Made by a program: the position numbers and the translations under genes | The notes under the pieces: model-generated | What the model saw: the letters and a program-made list of their open reading frames with translations, nothing else | Told to the model about the DNA's origin: nothing | Database searches by the model: none | Source of the DNA: Dryomyza anilis | Lineage: Eukaryota; Arthropoda; Insecta; Diptera; Dryomyzidae | Direction of reading: 5' to 3' | Assembly: GCA_951804985.1 (NCBI GenBank) | Contig: OX638131.1 | Coordinates: forward strand, 54,371,078 to 54,435,077 | Length of the DNA: 64,000 nt | Shown here: one piece after another, positions 8,080-19,437 of the stretch | Position numbering within the stretch: the first letter of the stretch is position 1 | Layout: each line of letters opens with the position of its first letter

Positions 8080-10870
8080 ATGGGTGTCCAAATTGTTCAA
8101 TATAACTGCCAGGGCGCATATGCTGTCATGTGTGATCTTGGCGAGTTTTTGTGTGAGCATGGCAGCAGCTTTGCTTTGGTTCAGGAACCTTACGCAACTA
8201 ATGGTTGTGTAAGGGGATTACCTGCAGCAATGCGGGTATTTCCTGATCTCGAGTGCAATTCTGCTGTCATTGTGAACGATGTGAATGTCGTTAGTGCCAG
8301 TCAGAGGGGGTGTTTGGCCAAATGTTCCTCTGCAGTATATATTGCAGATTTGGTGCACCTTTGGAGCCATATCTCGAGTATATGGATGGAGTGCTACTAC
8401 AAGCTAGTAGCATACCTCTCATCCTTGGCCTAGACGCGAACGCATCATCCCCTATGTGGTTCAGTAAGATGTCCCAGACATCTCTGGGATATCAGAACCG
8501 CATTAGGGGCGAGGTGCTGTTTGAGTGGATGGTATCCCAGAATTTGAGCGTAGCAAATGAGCCGAGTTCTGTATACACGTTTGCGGGTCCAAATGGTGTA
8601 TCTGACATTGATGTCACTGCATATAATGCTGCAGCGGGAGCGAGGCTGGGGTTTGCGTGGCGCGTTTGCGGTGACTGGGGTGTGAGTGATCACAATATTA
8701 TTGTGATCGACGTCTCACATCTACCAGCAGAGCATGAACATGCAACCGTAAGGCGTTGGATCACGCGCGGGGTTAACTGGACGGCATATGGCGAGCTCAT
8801 TTATGAGTCGTCTTTGAGTATGCCATTGCACGCGTTCAGTTCCCTGGAGGTTGATGCGCAGATTGATGTGCTCAACGAGTGGGTGAGGGAAACCAATGAC
8901 ACCCTTCTTGCGAAAAACCGTCCGGTTAATCGCAAGAGAGTGAAATGGTGGACCCGAGAGCTCACGGTGAAGCGCAGGTCCGTACGGCAGCTTCGGAAGA
9001 AATTCCAAAGGGCCAGGAGGAGGAGCGCGGTAGACCTTACTCAGCATTTGGCTGCTTTCAAGCAGGCTTTGCGGGAGTACAAGGACCTCCTTGTTAAAGT
9101 CAAGGAGGATGACTGGAGGTCATTCGTGCACGATAATCGTGACGATCCTTGGGGTAAGGTCTACAGGATTTGCCGTGGTCGCGGCAAAGTCCAGGATGTT
9201 TGTGGCATTCGCGTTGGTGACGTGGTGAGCACATCCTGGAGGGAGAGTGTGGGCATACTCATGAGCTCGCTCGGGGAATCAGTTCAGCCTCCACCGGGGG
9301 CGTCTGACCCTCCTCCTGAGTTGAGGACGAGCGAGATAGAGTATGCGGTGGGCCTTGTGCGCGCGAGGAAGTCTCCGGGTATGGATGGGATGACTGGAGA
9401 AATGGTGAAAGCCATTTGGAGAGCCATCCCTGACTACGTCGGGGCTCTGCTTCGCAAATGTGTAGGCGAGGGGTATTTTCCGGATGTTTGGAAAAATGCC
9501 CGGGTGGTGGTGCTTCTGAAGTCACCCGATAAGGTCAGGAGCAATCCTCGATCATATCGGGGCATCACCCTTCTGCCGGTGCTGGAGGACGCATGGCGAT
9601 GCGATGTGGAGACTGTTCGTCAGTCTGAGGAGAAGTACGTTCTAGGACTATTTGTTGACTTCAAGGGCGCATTTGACTACCTATGTTGGGAAACCATCAT
9701 TAGTAGGCTGAGTGCCCTTAGTTGTCAGGAATTAGATCTCTGGCGTTGCTACTTCCGTGGTAGGAGTGCGGTTGTCGTTGGTGTCAACGAAACCGTCGGT
9801 GTGGACGTGGTGCGTGGCTGTCCGCAGGGGTCCATCAGTGGTCCATTTATTTGGAACATGATGATGGACCCGCTGCTGAGGGAGATTGAGCGCACGTTCG
9901 AGTGCGTGGCATACGCAGATGATCTGCTCATTTTGGTGAGAGGTCAGTCTAGGGCTGACATTGAGCAGAAGGCCAATGAAGCCATGCGTATGGTGTGCCA
10001 GTGGGGCGATGGTGTGGGTGTGAGTGTTGCAGTGGATAAAACAGTGACAATGCTGCTAAAAGGCAAGTTGTCATTGAATTGTCCACCGCTCATCCGGGCT
10101 AACGGTATCAGTCTCAAGTATGCGACTGAAGTCAAGTACTTGGGACTTACTATGAAAGAACGGATGAATTTTACACCCCACCTGGAGAGGGTACGTGACC
10201 GTTTGGTTGGCGTAGTAGGGCAACTTCGTCGTGTTCTTCGAAGTGATTGGGGCCTAAGTAGACGCTCTGTTAGGATCATATATGGCGGATTATTCGCTGC
10301 TTGCGCAACGTTTGGTGCGTCAGTATGGTACGAAACAGTCACGACTGCTGTAGGCTATCGCAAGATACTGTCTTGTCAGCGTGTGGTCTTGCTAGCGTGT
10401 ATGCCTGTCTGCCGCACGGTCTCTACAGAGGCCTTGCAAGTGCTGATGGGGGTACCCCCACTTGACCTGGAGGTAATATCTAAAAGTATTACTTATAGAA
10501 TCAAAAGGGGAATTGCGCTTCGGGACAGCGACTGGCAGATTAATGTCGTGCGATGCCAGTCTACAAAAGAACGGAAGATTGTGTTGCGGGAGGAGGTCCT
10601 GTCTAGGTGGCAATCTAGATGGGACGGGAGTTCAAGTGGCCGGACAACTTACTCGTAGGAAATTTCCCAAAATTTGACTTCGGTTTGAGTTTGGGATTCC
10701 TTCTTACTGGGCATGGCTCATTGAATGAGTATTTGTTTCGGCGCACTTTGAGTGCAACGGAGTGTTGTGCGTGCGGTGCTGTAGAGGACAGCGTTCACAT
10801 TATCTGTGACTGCCCGTTGTATGAAGATATTCGTGGCGAATTGCGTGAGCTATTGGAACGATCGAGATAG
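8080..10870 (+). pseudogene. Y1 ORF2, endonuclease-reverse transcriptase (nearly open)
   Basis: ATG 8080 follows ORF1 stop as TAA A ATG. The first frame (8080-8433) has YNCQG and VQEPY. A 12-bp in-frame loss and a nearby 16-bp loss around 8288-8305 then shift to the frame 8310-10658, 782 aa open. That frame carries LGLDANASSPMW, SDID, SDHN, the Arg-rich linker, RT motif A (FVDFKGAFD), motif B (GCPQGSISGPF), YADD (9912-9923), motif D (DKTVTMLLKG), motif E-like KYLGLTM, and STEALQVLMG. Relative to Y5, 96 bp are missing in frame at ~9588, removing 32 residues including RT block QFGFRRGRS. A 22-bp loss creates TAG at 10,656-10,658. The C-terminal Cys/His segment continues in another frame to 10,870. 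Confidence 0.9.
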
Positions 10871-11422
10871 GTAACATACTCTCCACCGTTTTGCATGCGA
10901 AGTTTTCAGAAGGCGGCGTAGTAGCAGATAGATGGGTGTCAACGTTCGGCCACCAGTCCTGAGCTATATGGAGCTCAACTGGTAGTAGTTACGTAAGTGG
11001 CTACGAAGTCTGACCGGAGCCTTTAATCTGGTGCCACGGGTAAGCTGAAGCCCCTGAACATTTAGGTGCTACCTTGTGTTTAGCCTGCTTTTGCGGTTGG
11101 CCCTTCGGGGAGTATCGTGGTGGCTGTGGTTACTACCTAAATGTACGCGGGTAGAGTAGCTGCTCGGCGTGGAGTTGCGTCTTTCTCAACCGGGCGCCAT
11201 GACCCATAGAATGGAAGAGGATTAGATAGCCTCGCCTCTCAACAAGAGATAAGTTATGTCCACATGTATAACTTAAATTGGTACCTGTAGAGGGTACTTG
11301 TACCCTCCAATGGGGCGGTGACTGACGCATTGTATTAGTCTGTGCTTAAGCGCACTGTGGGTTAGGGCTGTCATAGCAGGATCCCACATAAAAACCAGCA
11401 TATTATTTATGTCCCTATGTTC
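10871..11422 (+). other. Y1 3' UTR
   Basis: Near-identical to 128-679 at offset 10,743, including both 3' palindromes. Ends at 'ctatgttc', after which X2 begins. Confidence 0.8.
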
Positions 11423-12201
11423 TCACTTCTGTTTGTGCGCTCGTAGTATCAACAAGTGTATTTTCATAGTGGATATTGTGCTCTGTAAAGTGATTAATTC
11501 TTGGAAGAGATTGTGGACCGATTTCGTTGGAAATCGTTAGCTAAGGTTAGTGGCTTCATTTTGATATATTTTTTATAAAAATTGCTTCACTAGAAGTGAT
11601 TTTATAGAAAATTGATTTTCGCTGTCGACGTCGCCGTTGGGACTGCAGTTGTTTATAGTGGAAAATTTCCACAAAACACGTGGTCGACGGTTTCGCCATC
11701 TACAAGATTGTTTTGTAGACGCTGTTTTGGCGTATCAACACAGTTTGAGCCTCAGCGGAATATTGCGATGGCTGTCAAGCCGTTTCGGGTATATTGTTGG
11801 TTCGTACTGTACCGGAGGTTTGAAAATTTTGATTCGTACTGTACAAACTTTTTGTTAGTACTGTACTTTTGGTCGATTTTTCAAACTTTTTGTTCGTACT
11901 GTACAAGAAATCAAGTACTTTTGGTTCGTACTGTACCTGTTGGGCAAGTGTTCGGGTTGGTGTACGTACTTTGGTACTGCGCCGCCTGTTGGTAAGGTGT
12001 TTTGGGTTGGTGTACGTACTATTGGTACAGCGCCACCTGTTGGTAGGGTGTTTGGGTTGGTGTACGTACTTTAGTACAGCGCCACCTGTTGTGTAGTTTT
12101 GGTAGTCTACTGCGGAGACTATCAAACGTTTGTGTTGCAGAGACCACCCAACTTTTTTGCTCAGTGTTTACTTAGTACTTACTTGGTAGGGAGTTGGTGG
12201 G
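11423..12201 (+). promoter_or_regulatory. X2 5' UTR with GTACTGTAC module and 50-bp repeats
   Basis: As in X1: the palindrome gtggaaaatttccac, the spaced GTACTGTAC motifs, then the 50-bp repeat at 11,954, 12,004 and 12,054. The third unit here retains gcgccacctgttg, which X1 has lost, so X2 preserves the older repeat structure. Confidence 0.6.
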
Positions 12202-13530
12202 ATGGGCTCTATGCCGAAGAGGCCGCTGGTGCGGCATACTTCGAGTGAAGGCGAAGGGGATTATGATCCTGAGCCGATGCCTAGTGTGTCGTCGAAGACT
12301 AACCCCGCAACAAAGGCGAGATCAGCGAATGTGGCAAAGAGAGCTAAGCCAATTGTGGCAGTTGTTGAGGGAGCGGGTTGCACTGAAGTGGGCCAGGGAG
12401 TTGTATCTGCCGGGTTGGAAGCTCCTCCTGTTGGTGTGGCAGTAGGGTCTGCTCCAGTTGTGGTTGGCTGCCCCCCAGTCATTTCACAGGTAACTCCTGG
12501 AGTTCCTGAACGAAGTGCTGGATCGGCAATTGCTGACCTGAAGGCTGTCACTATGTCCTTGATGGGGCTTGTGTTCGACCAGATGATCGATGGTGAAGTA
12601 GCCAGAGAGCTCATTAAATGCGCTAATGACTATGAAGCTATCCTGATGGGGTTGGTGTCTGACAACGAGCGGTTGAGGGGGCGTATTGACGTATACCAGA
12701 AGGGTCAAGGAGCAGCTACACGGACGTTGCATTCCGAGGCGTTGGTGGTGCCTCCGACACCTGTCGTACCTGTTGGTCTGCCCACGGTAAAACCAGTTGA
12801 GACTTGGTCCCTGGTAGTGCGCAGCAAAGATGCTGGCATAGCGAGTGATAAGTTGGTAGACAAGGTTGTCAAGGAAGTTGGTCCAGTGTTGGGTGTACGC
12901 GTGCATGACCTGAAGCCGATTCGTGGGGGCGGCGTGGTTATACGTACTCCCTCGGTCGCAGAGCGTGAGAAGATTGTTGGCAATGTCAGGTTTGCGGAAG
13001 TAGGACTTAGCGTGAGCGTTAATGAGAGATTATGCTCGAGGGTCGTTGTTCAGCAGGTTCATTCGGAGATTTCTCCTGATGAATTCATGAGGGATCTCTA
13101 CGACATGAACTTGAAGGAACATATGACCTCGGAGAACTTCAAGAAGGGTGTCAGGCTGGTAAGTGCGCCGTGGAAGGTTAATACGGACACGGCAGTGAAC
13201 GTCATCCTCGAGTGTAGTAGTGTTGCTGCTTCTGCAATCCTAGGTGTCGGCCGCTGCTACGTGAAGTGGTTTTCCTTCCGTGTGCGTTCTTTCGAGCCGG
13301 TCCTTGGATGCTTCCGGTGCATGAGTTTTGACCACAAGGTTTCAGAGTGCAGACTAAAGGAGGATGTCTGTCGTCGATGAGGGCATGAAGGCCACAGAGC
13401 GGCGAAGTGTTCTGGTGTTGTGCGCTGTCGCAATTGCGAGTTTAAGGGCAAGCCGTCTGGTCATCTTATGATGTCAGCTGCATGCCCTATCTACAGTGCA
13501 ATTGTTGCCAGAGCGAACGCCAGACACTGA
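12202..13530 (+). pseudogene. X2 ORF1, gag-like protein with nonsense codon in zinc knuckle 2
   Basis: One frame is open from ATG 12,202 through MGSMPKRPLVRHTSSEGE, the helical region and the ETWSLVVRSK domain into the first knuckle (CFRCMSFDHKVSEC). It stops at TGA 13,378-13,380, where X1 has TGC, the second-pair Cys of knuckle 2 (VCRRC). Without that change it would run to TGA 13,528-13,530, 442 residues. This copy shows the correct N-terminal frame that X1 has lost near 1580. Truncation before knuckles 2 and 3 should impair RNA binding (inference from family). Confidence 0.88.
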
Positions 13531-13531
13531 A

Positions 13532-15735
13532 ATGACGGTACGCCTTGTACAGTTTAACTATCAAGGAGCGTACGCGGTCATGTGTGACCTGGGGGAGTAC
13601 ATGTGTGAGCATGGCAGCAGTTTCGCTTTGGTTCAGGAACCTTACGCAACCAATGGTTGCGTAAGGGGCTTACCTGCAGCAATGCGGGTATTTCCTTACC
13701 TCGAATGCGGCTCTGCGGTCATTGTGAACGATGTAAACGTCCAATGTCTGTCGTGAGTGTCAGTAATTGGGGCGTGTGTGTCTCTGTGGAGGGGGCGTTT
13801 GGCCAGATGTTCCTCTGCAGTATATATTGCAGGTTTAGTGCACATTTGGAGCCGTATCTCGGATACATGGATGAGGTGCTACTACTGGCTAGTAGCCGAC
13901 CTCCCATCCTTGGCCTAGACGCGAACGCATCGTCTCCTATGTGGTTCAGCAAGATGTCCCAGACATCTCTGGGATATCGGAACTGCATTAGGGGTGAGGT
14001 GCTGTCAGAGTGGATGGTGTCCAAGAATGTTGGTGTAGCCAATGAGCCAAGTTCCACGTATACGTTTGAGGGTCCAAATTGTGTATCTGACATTGATGTC
14101 ACTGCATATAATGCTGCAGCGGGAGCGAGGCTGGGGTGAAAAACCGAACGGTTAATCGCAAGAGGGTGAAGTGGTGGAAACGAGAGCTCACGGTGAAGCG
14201 TAGGTCCGTTCGGCAGCTGCGGAAGAAATTCCAAAGGGCCAGGAGGAGGAACGCGGTAGACGAGGTTTCGACGAGGTCGAAGCGTGGAGGACGCATGGCG
14301 ATGCGTTGTTGAGACTGTTCGTCAGTCTAAGGAGAAGTACGTTCTAGGACTATTTGTTGATTTCAAGGGCGCATTTGACTACCTATGTTGGGAAACCATC
14401 ATTAGTAGGCTGAGTGCCCTTAGTTGTCAGGAATTAGATCTCTGGCGTAGCTACTTCTGTGGGAGTAGGGCGGTTGTCGTTGGTGCTAACGAGGCTGCCG
14501 GTGTGGACGTGGTCCGCGGGTGTCCGCAGGGGTCCATCAGTGGTCCATTTATTTGGAACATGATGATGGACTCGCTGTTGAGGGAGCTCGAGCGCACGTT
14601 GGAGTGTATTGCATACGCGGATGACCTGCTCATTTTGGTGAGAGGTCAGTCCAGGGCTTCCATTGAGCTGTTGGCCAATGAAGCCATGCGTATGGTGTGC
14701 CAGTGGGGCGATGGTGTGGGTGTGAATGTTGCGGTGGATAAAACAGTGACAATGCTGCTGAAAGGCAAGTTGTCATTGAACCGACCACCGCTCATCCGGG
14801 CTAACGGTATCAGTCTCAAGTATGCGACTGAAGTCAAGTACTTGGGAATTACTATGAAAGAACGGATGAATTTCACACCCCACCTGGAGAGGCTACGTGA
14901 CCGTCTGGTTGGCGTAGTTGGGCAGATGCGACGCGTGCTTAGAAGTGACTGGGGCCTGAGTAGGCGTGCTGTTAGAATTATATATGGCGGACTTTACGTT
15001 GCTTGTGCAACTTTTGGTGCGTCAGTATGGTACGAAGCAGTCATGTCCGCTGTGGGTTATCGGAAGATACTGTCTTGTCAGCGTGTTGTCCTGTTAGCGT
15101 GTATGCCTGTTTGCCACATAGTCTCTACGGAGGCTTTGCAGGTGCTCATGGGGGTACCCCCTCTGGAGGTAGTATCTAGAAGTATTGCTTATAGAATCAA
15201 GAGGGGTATTGCGCTGCGGGACTGCGACTGGCAGATTAATGTCGACCGATATCAGACTGCTAAAGAGTGGAAGCTCGTTCTGCGGGAGGAGGTCCTGTCT
15301 AGGTGGCAATCTAGATGGGACGGGAGTTCAAGTGGCCGGACAACTTACTCGTTCATTGGCGATGTCCGGTTTGTAGGAAATTTCCCTAAATTTGACTTCG
15401 GTTTGAGTTTGGGATTCCTACTTACTGGACATGGCTCATTGAATGAGTATTTGTTCCGGCGCACTTTGAGTGCAACGGAGTGTTGTGCGTGCGGTGCTGT
15501 AGAGGACAGCGTTCACATTATCTGTGACTGCCCGTTGTATGAAGATATTCGTGGCGAATTGCGTGAGCTATTTGCAAGTGGAACGATCGAGATAGGTAAC
15601 ATGCTCTCCACCGGGGAGCGTGTTTCTTGTTCGGTCGTTTCGCATGCGAAGTTTTCAGAAGGCGGCGTAGCAGCAGATAGATGGGTGACATCACGTTGGC
15701 CACCAGTCCCGAGAGATATGGAACTCAACTGGTAG
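13532..15735 (+). pseudogene. X2 ORF2, endonuclease-reverse transcriptase, deleted
   Basis: ATG 13,532 follows TGA A. The first frame (13,532-13,756) has NYQG where other copies have NCQG, and keeps VQEPY. The frame then changes as in X1. The DANASSPMW block is present, but bases equivalent to X1 3371-3630 (260 bp) are gone at 14,137/14,138, removing the SDHN catalytic block and part of the linker. The large linker/RT N-terminal deletion of X1 is shared, with slightly more sequence kept before it. The RT frame ending at 15,735 retains FVDFKGAFD, GCPQGSISGPF, AYADD and the C-terminal Cys/His motif, and ends in frame (…RDMELNW), unlike X1. Confidence 0.88.
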
Positions 15736-15800
15736 TAGTTACTTTAATCTGGTACCACGGGTAAGCAGAAGCCTCTGAACATTTAGGTGCTACCTTGTGT
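15736..15800 (+). other. X2 3' UTR remnant
   Basis: Only the first ~65 bases of the X 3' UTR remain (to 'taccttgtgt'). The two 3' palindromes and the 'ctatgttc' terminus are lost in the fusion with Y2. Confidence 0.8.
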
Positions 15801-16075
15801 GTAGTTCCTGTATAGTTGCTATATATTTACTATATAGTAGCTGTATAGGACCTGTATAAGGTCCAAAGTGGCTGTATAATACCTGTATAAGACCTGTATA
15901 AAGCCTTTCTGAAGGGCTTATACAGTCACTATTCAGGTCCTATACAGGTGATTTTGCCTGTATAAAGTGTAAAATACCTGTTGCCTGATATCTCCCTAAT
16001 TACTGGGAATTTTTTGAAAATTCAAAAAACCTAAATTAGAGAAAAATTAAGGCTATCGCACAGGGTAAGCGAGGG

Positions 16076-17489
16076 ATGTCCACTGGGACGTTGGGTCCAA
16101 GGTCGAAGAGGCTACAACCTGTACGCCATACTTCGAGTGAGGGTGAAGCGGATCCTGATCCTTCGCCAGGTGTGTCGACGAGGGCTAGATCGTCGAAGTC
16201 AGCATCGAAGGCCAAAATGGTGAAGCCAAATGTAGTTTTGGTTGATTTGACGGGCAAGGGAGTTGTGGCTGCCGGTTCGGGAGCTCCTCCCGGGGGTGTG
16301 TCAGGAGGGTCTTCGTTGGTGATTGACGACTCAGTTCCAGTTGGTCAAGAGGCTGGGGTAGCTAGTGGGTTGACTGCAACTGGTTTGGTTGCAGAAAAGT
16401 CCGTCACTGATCCGCCGTCGGAGTCGGCCCGTTGCCAGCGGGTCGAGGGAAAGTCGGTTGGCGCAGTTGATGGACTGAAGGAGGTGACTCGTAGTTTAAT
16501 GAGCACTGTCCTGGATGCGTCACTTGAACGACCTGTAACGCAGGCAATAATGGAGCATGCCAACAGGTACGAGAGTTTGTTGATGTCCTTGATGTTGGAG
16601 AACGAACGTTTGAAGGGACGTTTGGATGTAGCGCCGAAGGTACGTGGTGGTGGAAGCGTCACGGCGGCTCCCACGGGGTCAGTCGTGACACCTAGGGGGG
16701 GGGTGGTTGACGGCGCCTGCTAGGCCAGGACCCGTAGCACCCACGGCTAGACCGGTTGAGACCTGGTCGCTGGTGGTTCGCAGCTCGAATGCTGCTGTGT
16801 CTAGCGAGGAGGTGGCTCGTAGGGTCGTCCATGATGTTGGACCTACGTTGGGTGTTCGTGTGCACGACGTCAAGCCCATCCGTGGTGGAGGTGCAATTAT
16901 TCGGACCCCTTCGGTAGCGGAGCATTCGAAAATAATCGGAAACAGCAAGTTCTCGGATGTTGGATTGACAGTGAGTGTCAACGAGAAGCTAGGCCCTAGG
17001 GTTGTTATTCAACGGGTGCATGCTCAGATTACTCCTGATGACTTCATGGAGGATCTGTACATGAAGAACCTGAGTGATGTATTAACCCTGGATGAGTTTA
17101 GGAAGACCGTTCGACTGGTTAGTGCGCCTTGGAAGGCTAATCCGGATGCGGTGACGAATGTCATTCTGGAGGGCAGTGGAGTAGCCATGGAAACCCTTCA
17201 GAGGGCAACTCGTTGCTACATTAAGTGGTTTTCCTTCTCTGTGCGGAAGTATGAGCCAGTTTTGGGATGCTACAGGTGCATGTCATTTGACCATCGTGTC
17301 AGTGAATGTCGCCTGGCATCGGATGTCTGTCGCCGGTGTGGAGAGATGGGGCATAGGGTGGCCCAATGCGGCAATGATATCCATTGCCGTAATTGTGCCT
17401 TCAAGGGGAATACCGCTGATCATCTGATGATGTCGGCAGCTTGCCCGATCTATAGTGCTATCGTAGCCCGAGCGGAAGCAAGGCATTAA
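16076..17489 (+). pseudogene. Y2 ORF1, gag-like protein (9-G frameshift)
   Basis: ATG 16,076, MSTGTLGPRSKRLQ. The first frame is open to 16,723 because the G-run at 16,695-16,703 has 9 bases. The C-terminal half is open in another frame to TAA 17,487-17,489. All zinc ligands of knuckles 1 and 2 are intact (CYRCMSFDHRVSEC; CRRCGEMGHRVAQC). It shares AEHSK (against AERSK in Y1 and Y5) with Y3, marking the two as sister copies. Confidence 0.85.
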
Positions 17490-17490
17490 A

Positions 17491-19437
17491 ATGGGTGTCC
17501 TAATTGTTCAATATAACTGCCAGGGCGCATATGCTGTCATGTGTGATCTTGGCGAGTTTTTGTGTGAGCATGGCAGCAGCTTTGCTTTGGTTCAGGAACC
17601 TTACGCAACTAATGGTTGTGTAAGGGGATTACCTGCAGCAATGCGGGTATTTCCTGATCTCGAGTGCAATTCTGCTGTCATTGTGAACGATGTGAATGTC
17701 CAGTGTACTGTCGTTAGTGCCAGTCAATGGGGTGTATATGTTGAGGGGGTGTTTGGCCAAATGTTCCTCTGCAGTATATATTGCAGATTTGGTGCACCTT
17801 TGGAGCCATATCTCGAGTATATGGATGGAGTGCTACTACAAGCTAGTAGCATACCTCTCATCCTTGGCCTAGACGCGAACGCATCATCCCCTATGTGGTT
17901 CAGTAAGATGTCCCAGACATCTCTGGGATATCAGAACCGCATTAGGGGCGAGGTGCTGTTTGAGTGGATGGTATCCCAGAATGTGAGCGTAGCCAATGAG
18001 CCGAGTTCTGTATAGACGTTTGCGGGTCCAAATGGTGTATCTGACATTGATGTCACTGCATATAATGCTGCAGCGGGAGCGAGGCTGGGGTTTGCGTGGC
18101 GCGTTTGCGGTGACTGGGGTGTGAGTGATCACAATATTATTGTGATCGACGTCTCACATCTACCAGCAGAGCATGAACATGCAACCGTAAGGCGTTGGAT
18201 CACGCGCGGGGTTAACTGGACGGCATATGGCGAGCTCATTTATGAGTCGTCTTTGAGTATGCCATTGCACGCGTTCAGTTCCCTGGAGGTTGATGCGCAG
18301 ATTGATGTGCTCAACGAGTGGGTGAGGGAAACCAATGACACCCTTCTTGCGAAAAACCGTCCGGTTAATCGCAAGAGAGTGAAATGGTGGACCCGAGAGC
18401 TCACGGTGAAGCGCAGGTCCGTACGGCAGCTTCGGAAGAAATTCCAAAGGGCCAGGAGGAGGAGCGCGGTAGACCTTACTCAGCATTTGGCTGCTTTCAA
18501 GCAGGCTTTGCGGGAGTACAAGGACCTCCTTGTTAAAGTCAAGGAGGATGACTGGAGGTCATTCGTGCACGATAATCGTGACGATCCTTGGGGTAAGGTC
18601 TACAGGATTTGCCGTGGTCGCGGCAAAGTCCAGGATGTTTGTGGCATTCGCGTTGGTGACGTGGTGAGCACATCCTGGAGGGAGAGTGTGGGCATACTCA
18701 TGAGCTCGCTCGGGGGAGTCAGTTCAGCCTCCACCGGGGGCGTCTGACCCTCCTCCTGAGTTGAGGACGAGCGAGATAGAGTATGCGGTGGGCCTTGTAC
18801 GCGCGAGGAAGTCTCCGGGTATGGATGGGATGACTGGAGAAATGGTGAAAGCCATTTGGAGAGCCATCCCTGACTACGTCGGGGCTCTGCTTCGCAAATG
18901 TGTAGGCGAGGGGTATTTTCCGGATGTTTGGAAAAATGCCCGGGTGGTGGTGCTTCTGAAGTCACCCGATAAGGTCAGGAGCAATCCTCGATCATATCGG
19001 GGCATCACCCTTCTGCCGGTGCTGGAGGACGCATGGCGATGCGATGTGGAGACTGTTCGTCAGTCTGAGGAGAAGTACGTTCTAGGACTATTTGTTGACT
19101 TCAAGGGCGCATTTGACTACCTATGTTGGGAAACCATCATTAGTAGGCTGAGTGCCCTTAGTTGTCAGGAATTAGATCTCTGGCGTTGCTACTTCCGTGG
19201 TAGGAGTGCGGTTGTCGTTGGTGTCAACGAAACCGTCGGTGTGGACGTGGTGCGTGGCTGTCCGCAGGGGTCCATCAGTGGTCCATTTATTTGGAACATG
19301 ATGATGGACCCGCTGCTGAGGGAGATTGAGCGCACGTTCGAGTGCGTGGCATACGCAGATGATCTGCTCATTTTGGTGAGAGGTCAGTCTAGGGCTGAGA
19401 TTGAGCAGAAGGCCAATGAAGCCATGCGTATGGTGTG
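17491..19437 (+). pseudogene. Y2 ORF2, truncated endonuclease-RT
   Basis: ATG 17,491 (TAA A ATG). The endonuclease half is open to TAG 18,013-18,015, where Y1 and Y5 have TAC (Tyr): a nonsense change inside the domain, before SDID. The frame continues to 18,747, where an extra G in the run near 18,710 shifts it. RT motifs A, B and YADD follow in the frame from 18,761, with the 32-residue RT deletion shared with Y1, Y3 and Y4. The sequence breaks off at 19,437 and runs into Y3 ORF1, so the thumb and C-terminal domain are absent. Confidence 0.87.

Larger units (their letters stand above)
5644..11422 (+). mobile_element. Element Y1: R1-clade non-LTR retrotransposon, defective
   Basis: Second subfamily, with a different ORF1 N-terminus and 5' UTR body but an ORF2 and 3' UTR closely related to X. 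It abuts X1 and X2 directly. It has the longest open frame in the window (8310-10658). Defects: a 7-G tract breaking ORF1, small deletions in the endonuclease, an in-frame loss of 32 RT residues, and a 22-bp deletion before the C-terminal motif. X1+Y1 together form the 10,743-bp unit that repeats from 10,744. Confidence 0.85.
11423..15800 (+). mobile_element. Element X2: second X copy, internally and 3' deleted
   Basis: Near-identical to X1 at offset 10,743 through the 5' UTR and ORF1. Private changes are a nonsense codon in ORF1, a 260-bp loss in ORF2, and loss of most of the 3' UTR. The 3' UTR is fused at 15,800/15,801 to the middle of a Y 5' UTR. Relative to X1/Y1 this removes 5292-6401 (1,110 bp) across an X-to-Y junction with a 3-bp 'tgt' overlap. 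Confidence 0.85.
15801..19437 (+). mobile_element. Element Y2: truncated at both ends
   Basis: Starts inside the Y 5' UTR (fused to X2) and ends inside the RT, just after YADDLLILVRG and before motif D. There it is joined to the start of a second ORF1 (Y3) at 'gtgtgcca/ctgggacg'. The remaining 5' UTR (15,801-16,075) keeps the long hairpin with arms 15,841-15,858 and 15,930-15,947, one base mismatched, but lacks the GTACTGTAC module. Confidence 0.85.

Noticed and set aside
8310..10658. Y1 ORF2 as a functional reverse transcriptase gene (782 codons open)
   Set aside because: It lacks the endonuclease start in the same frame, 32 residues of a conserved RT block, and the C-terminal motif in frame.
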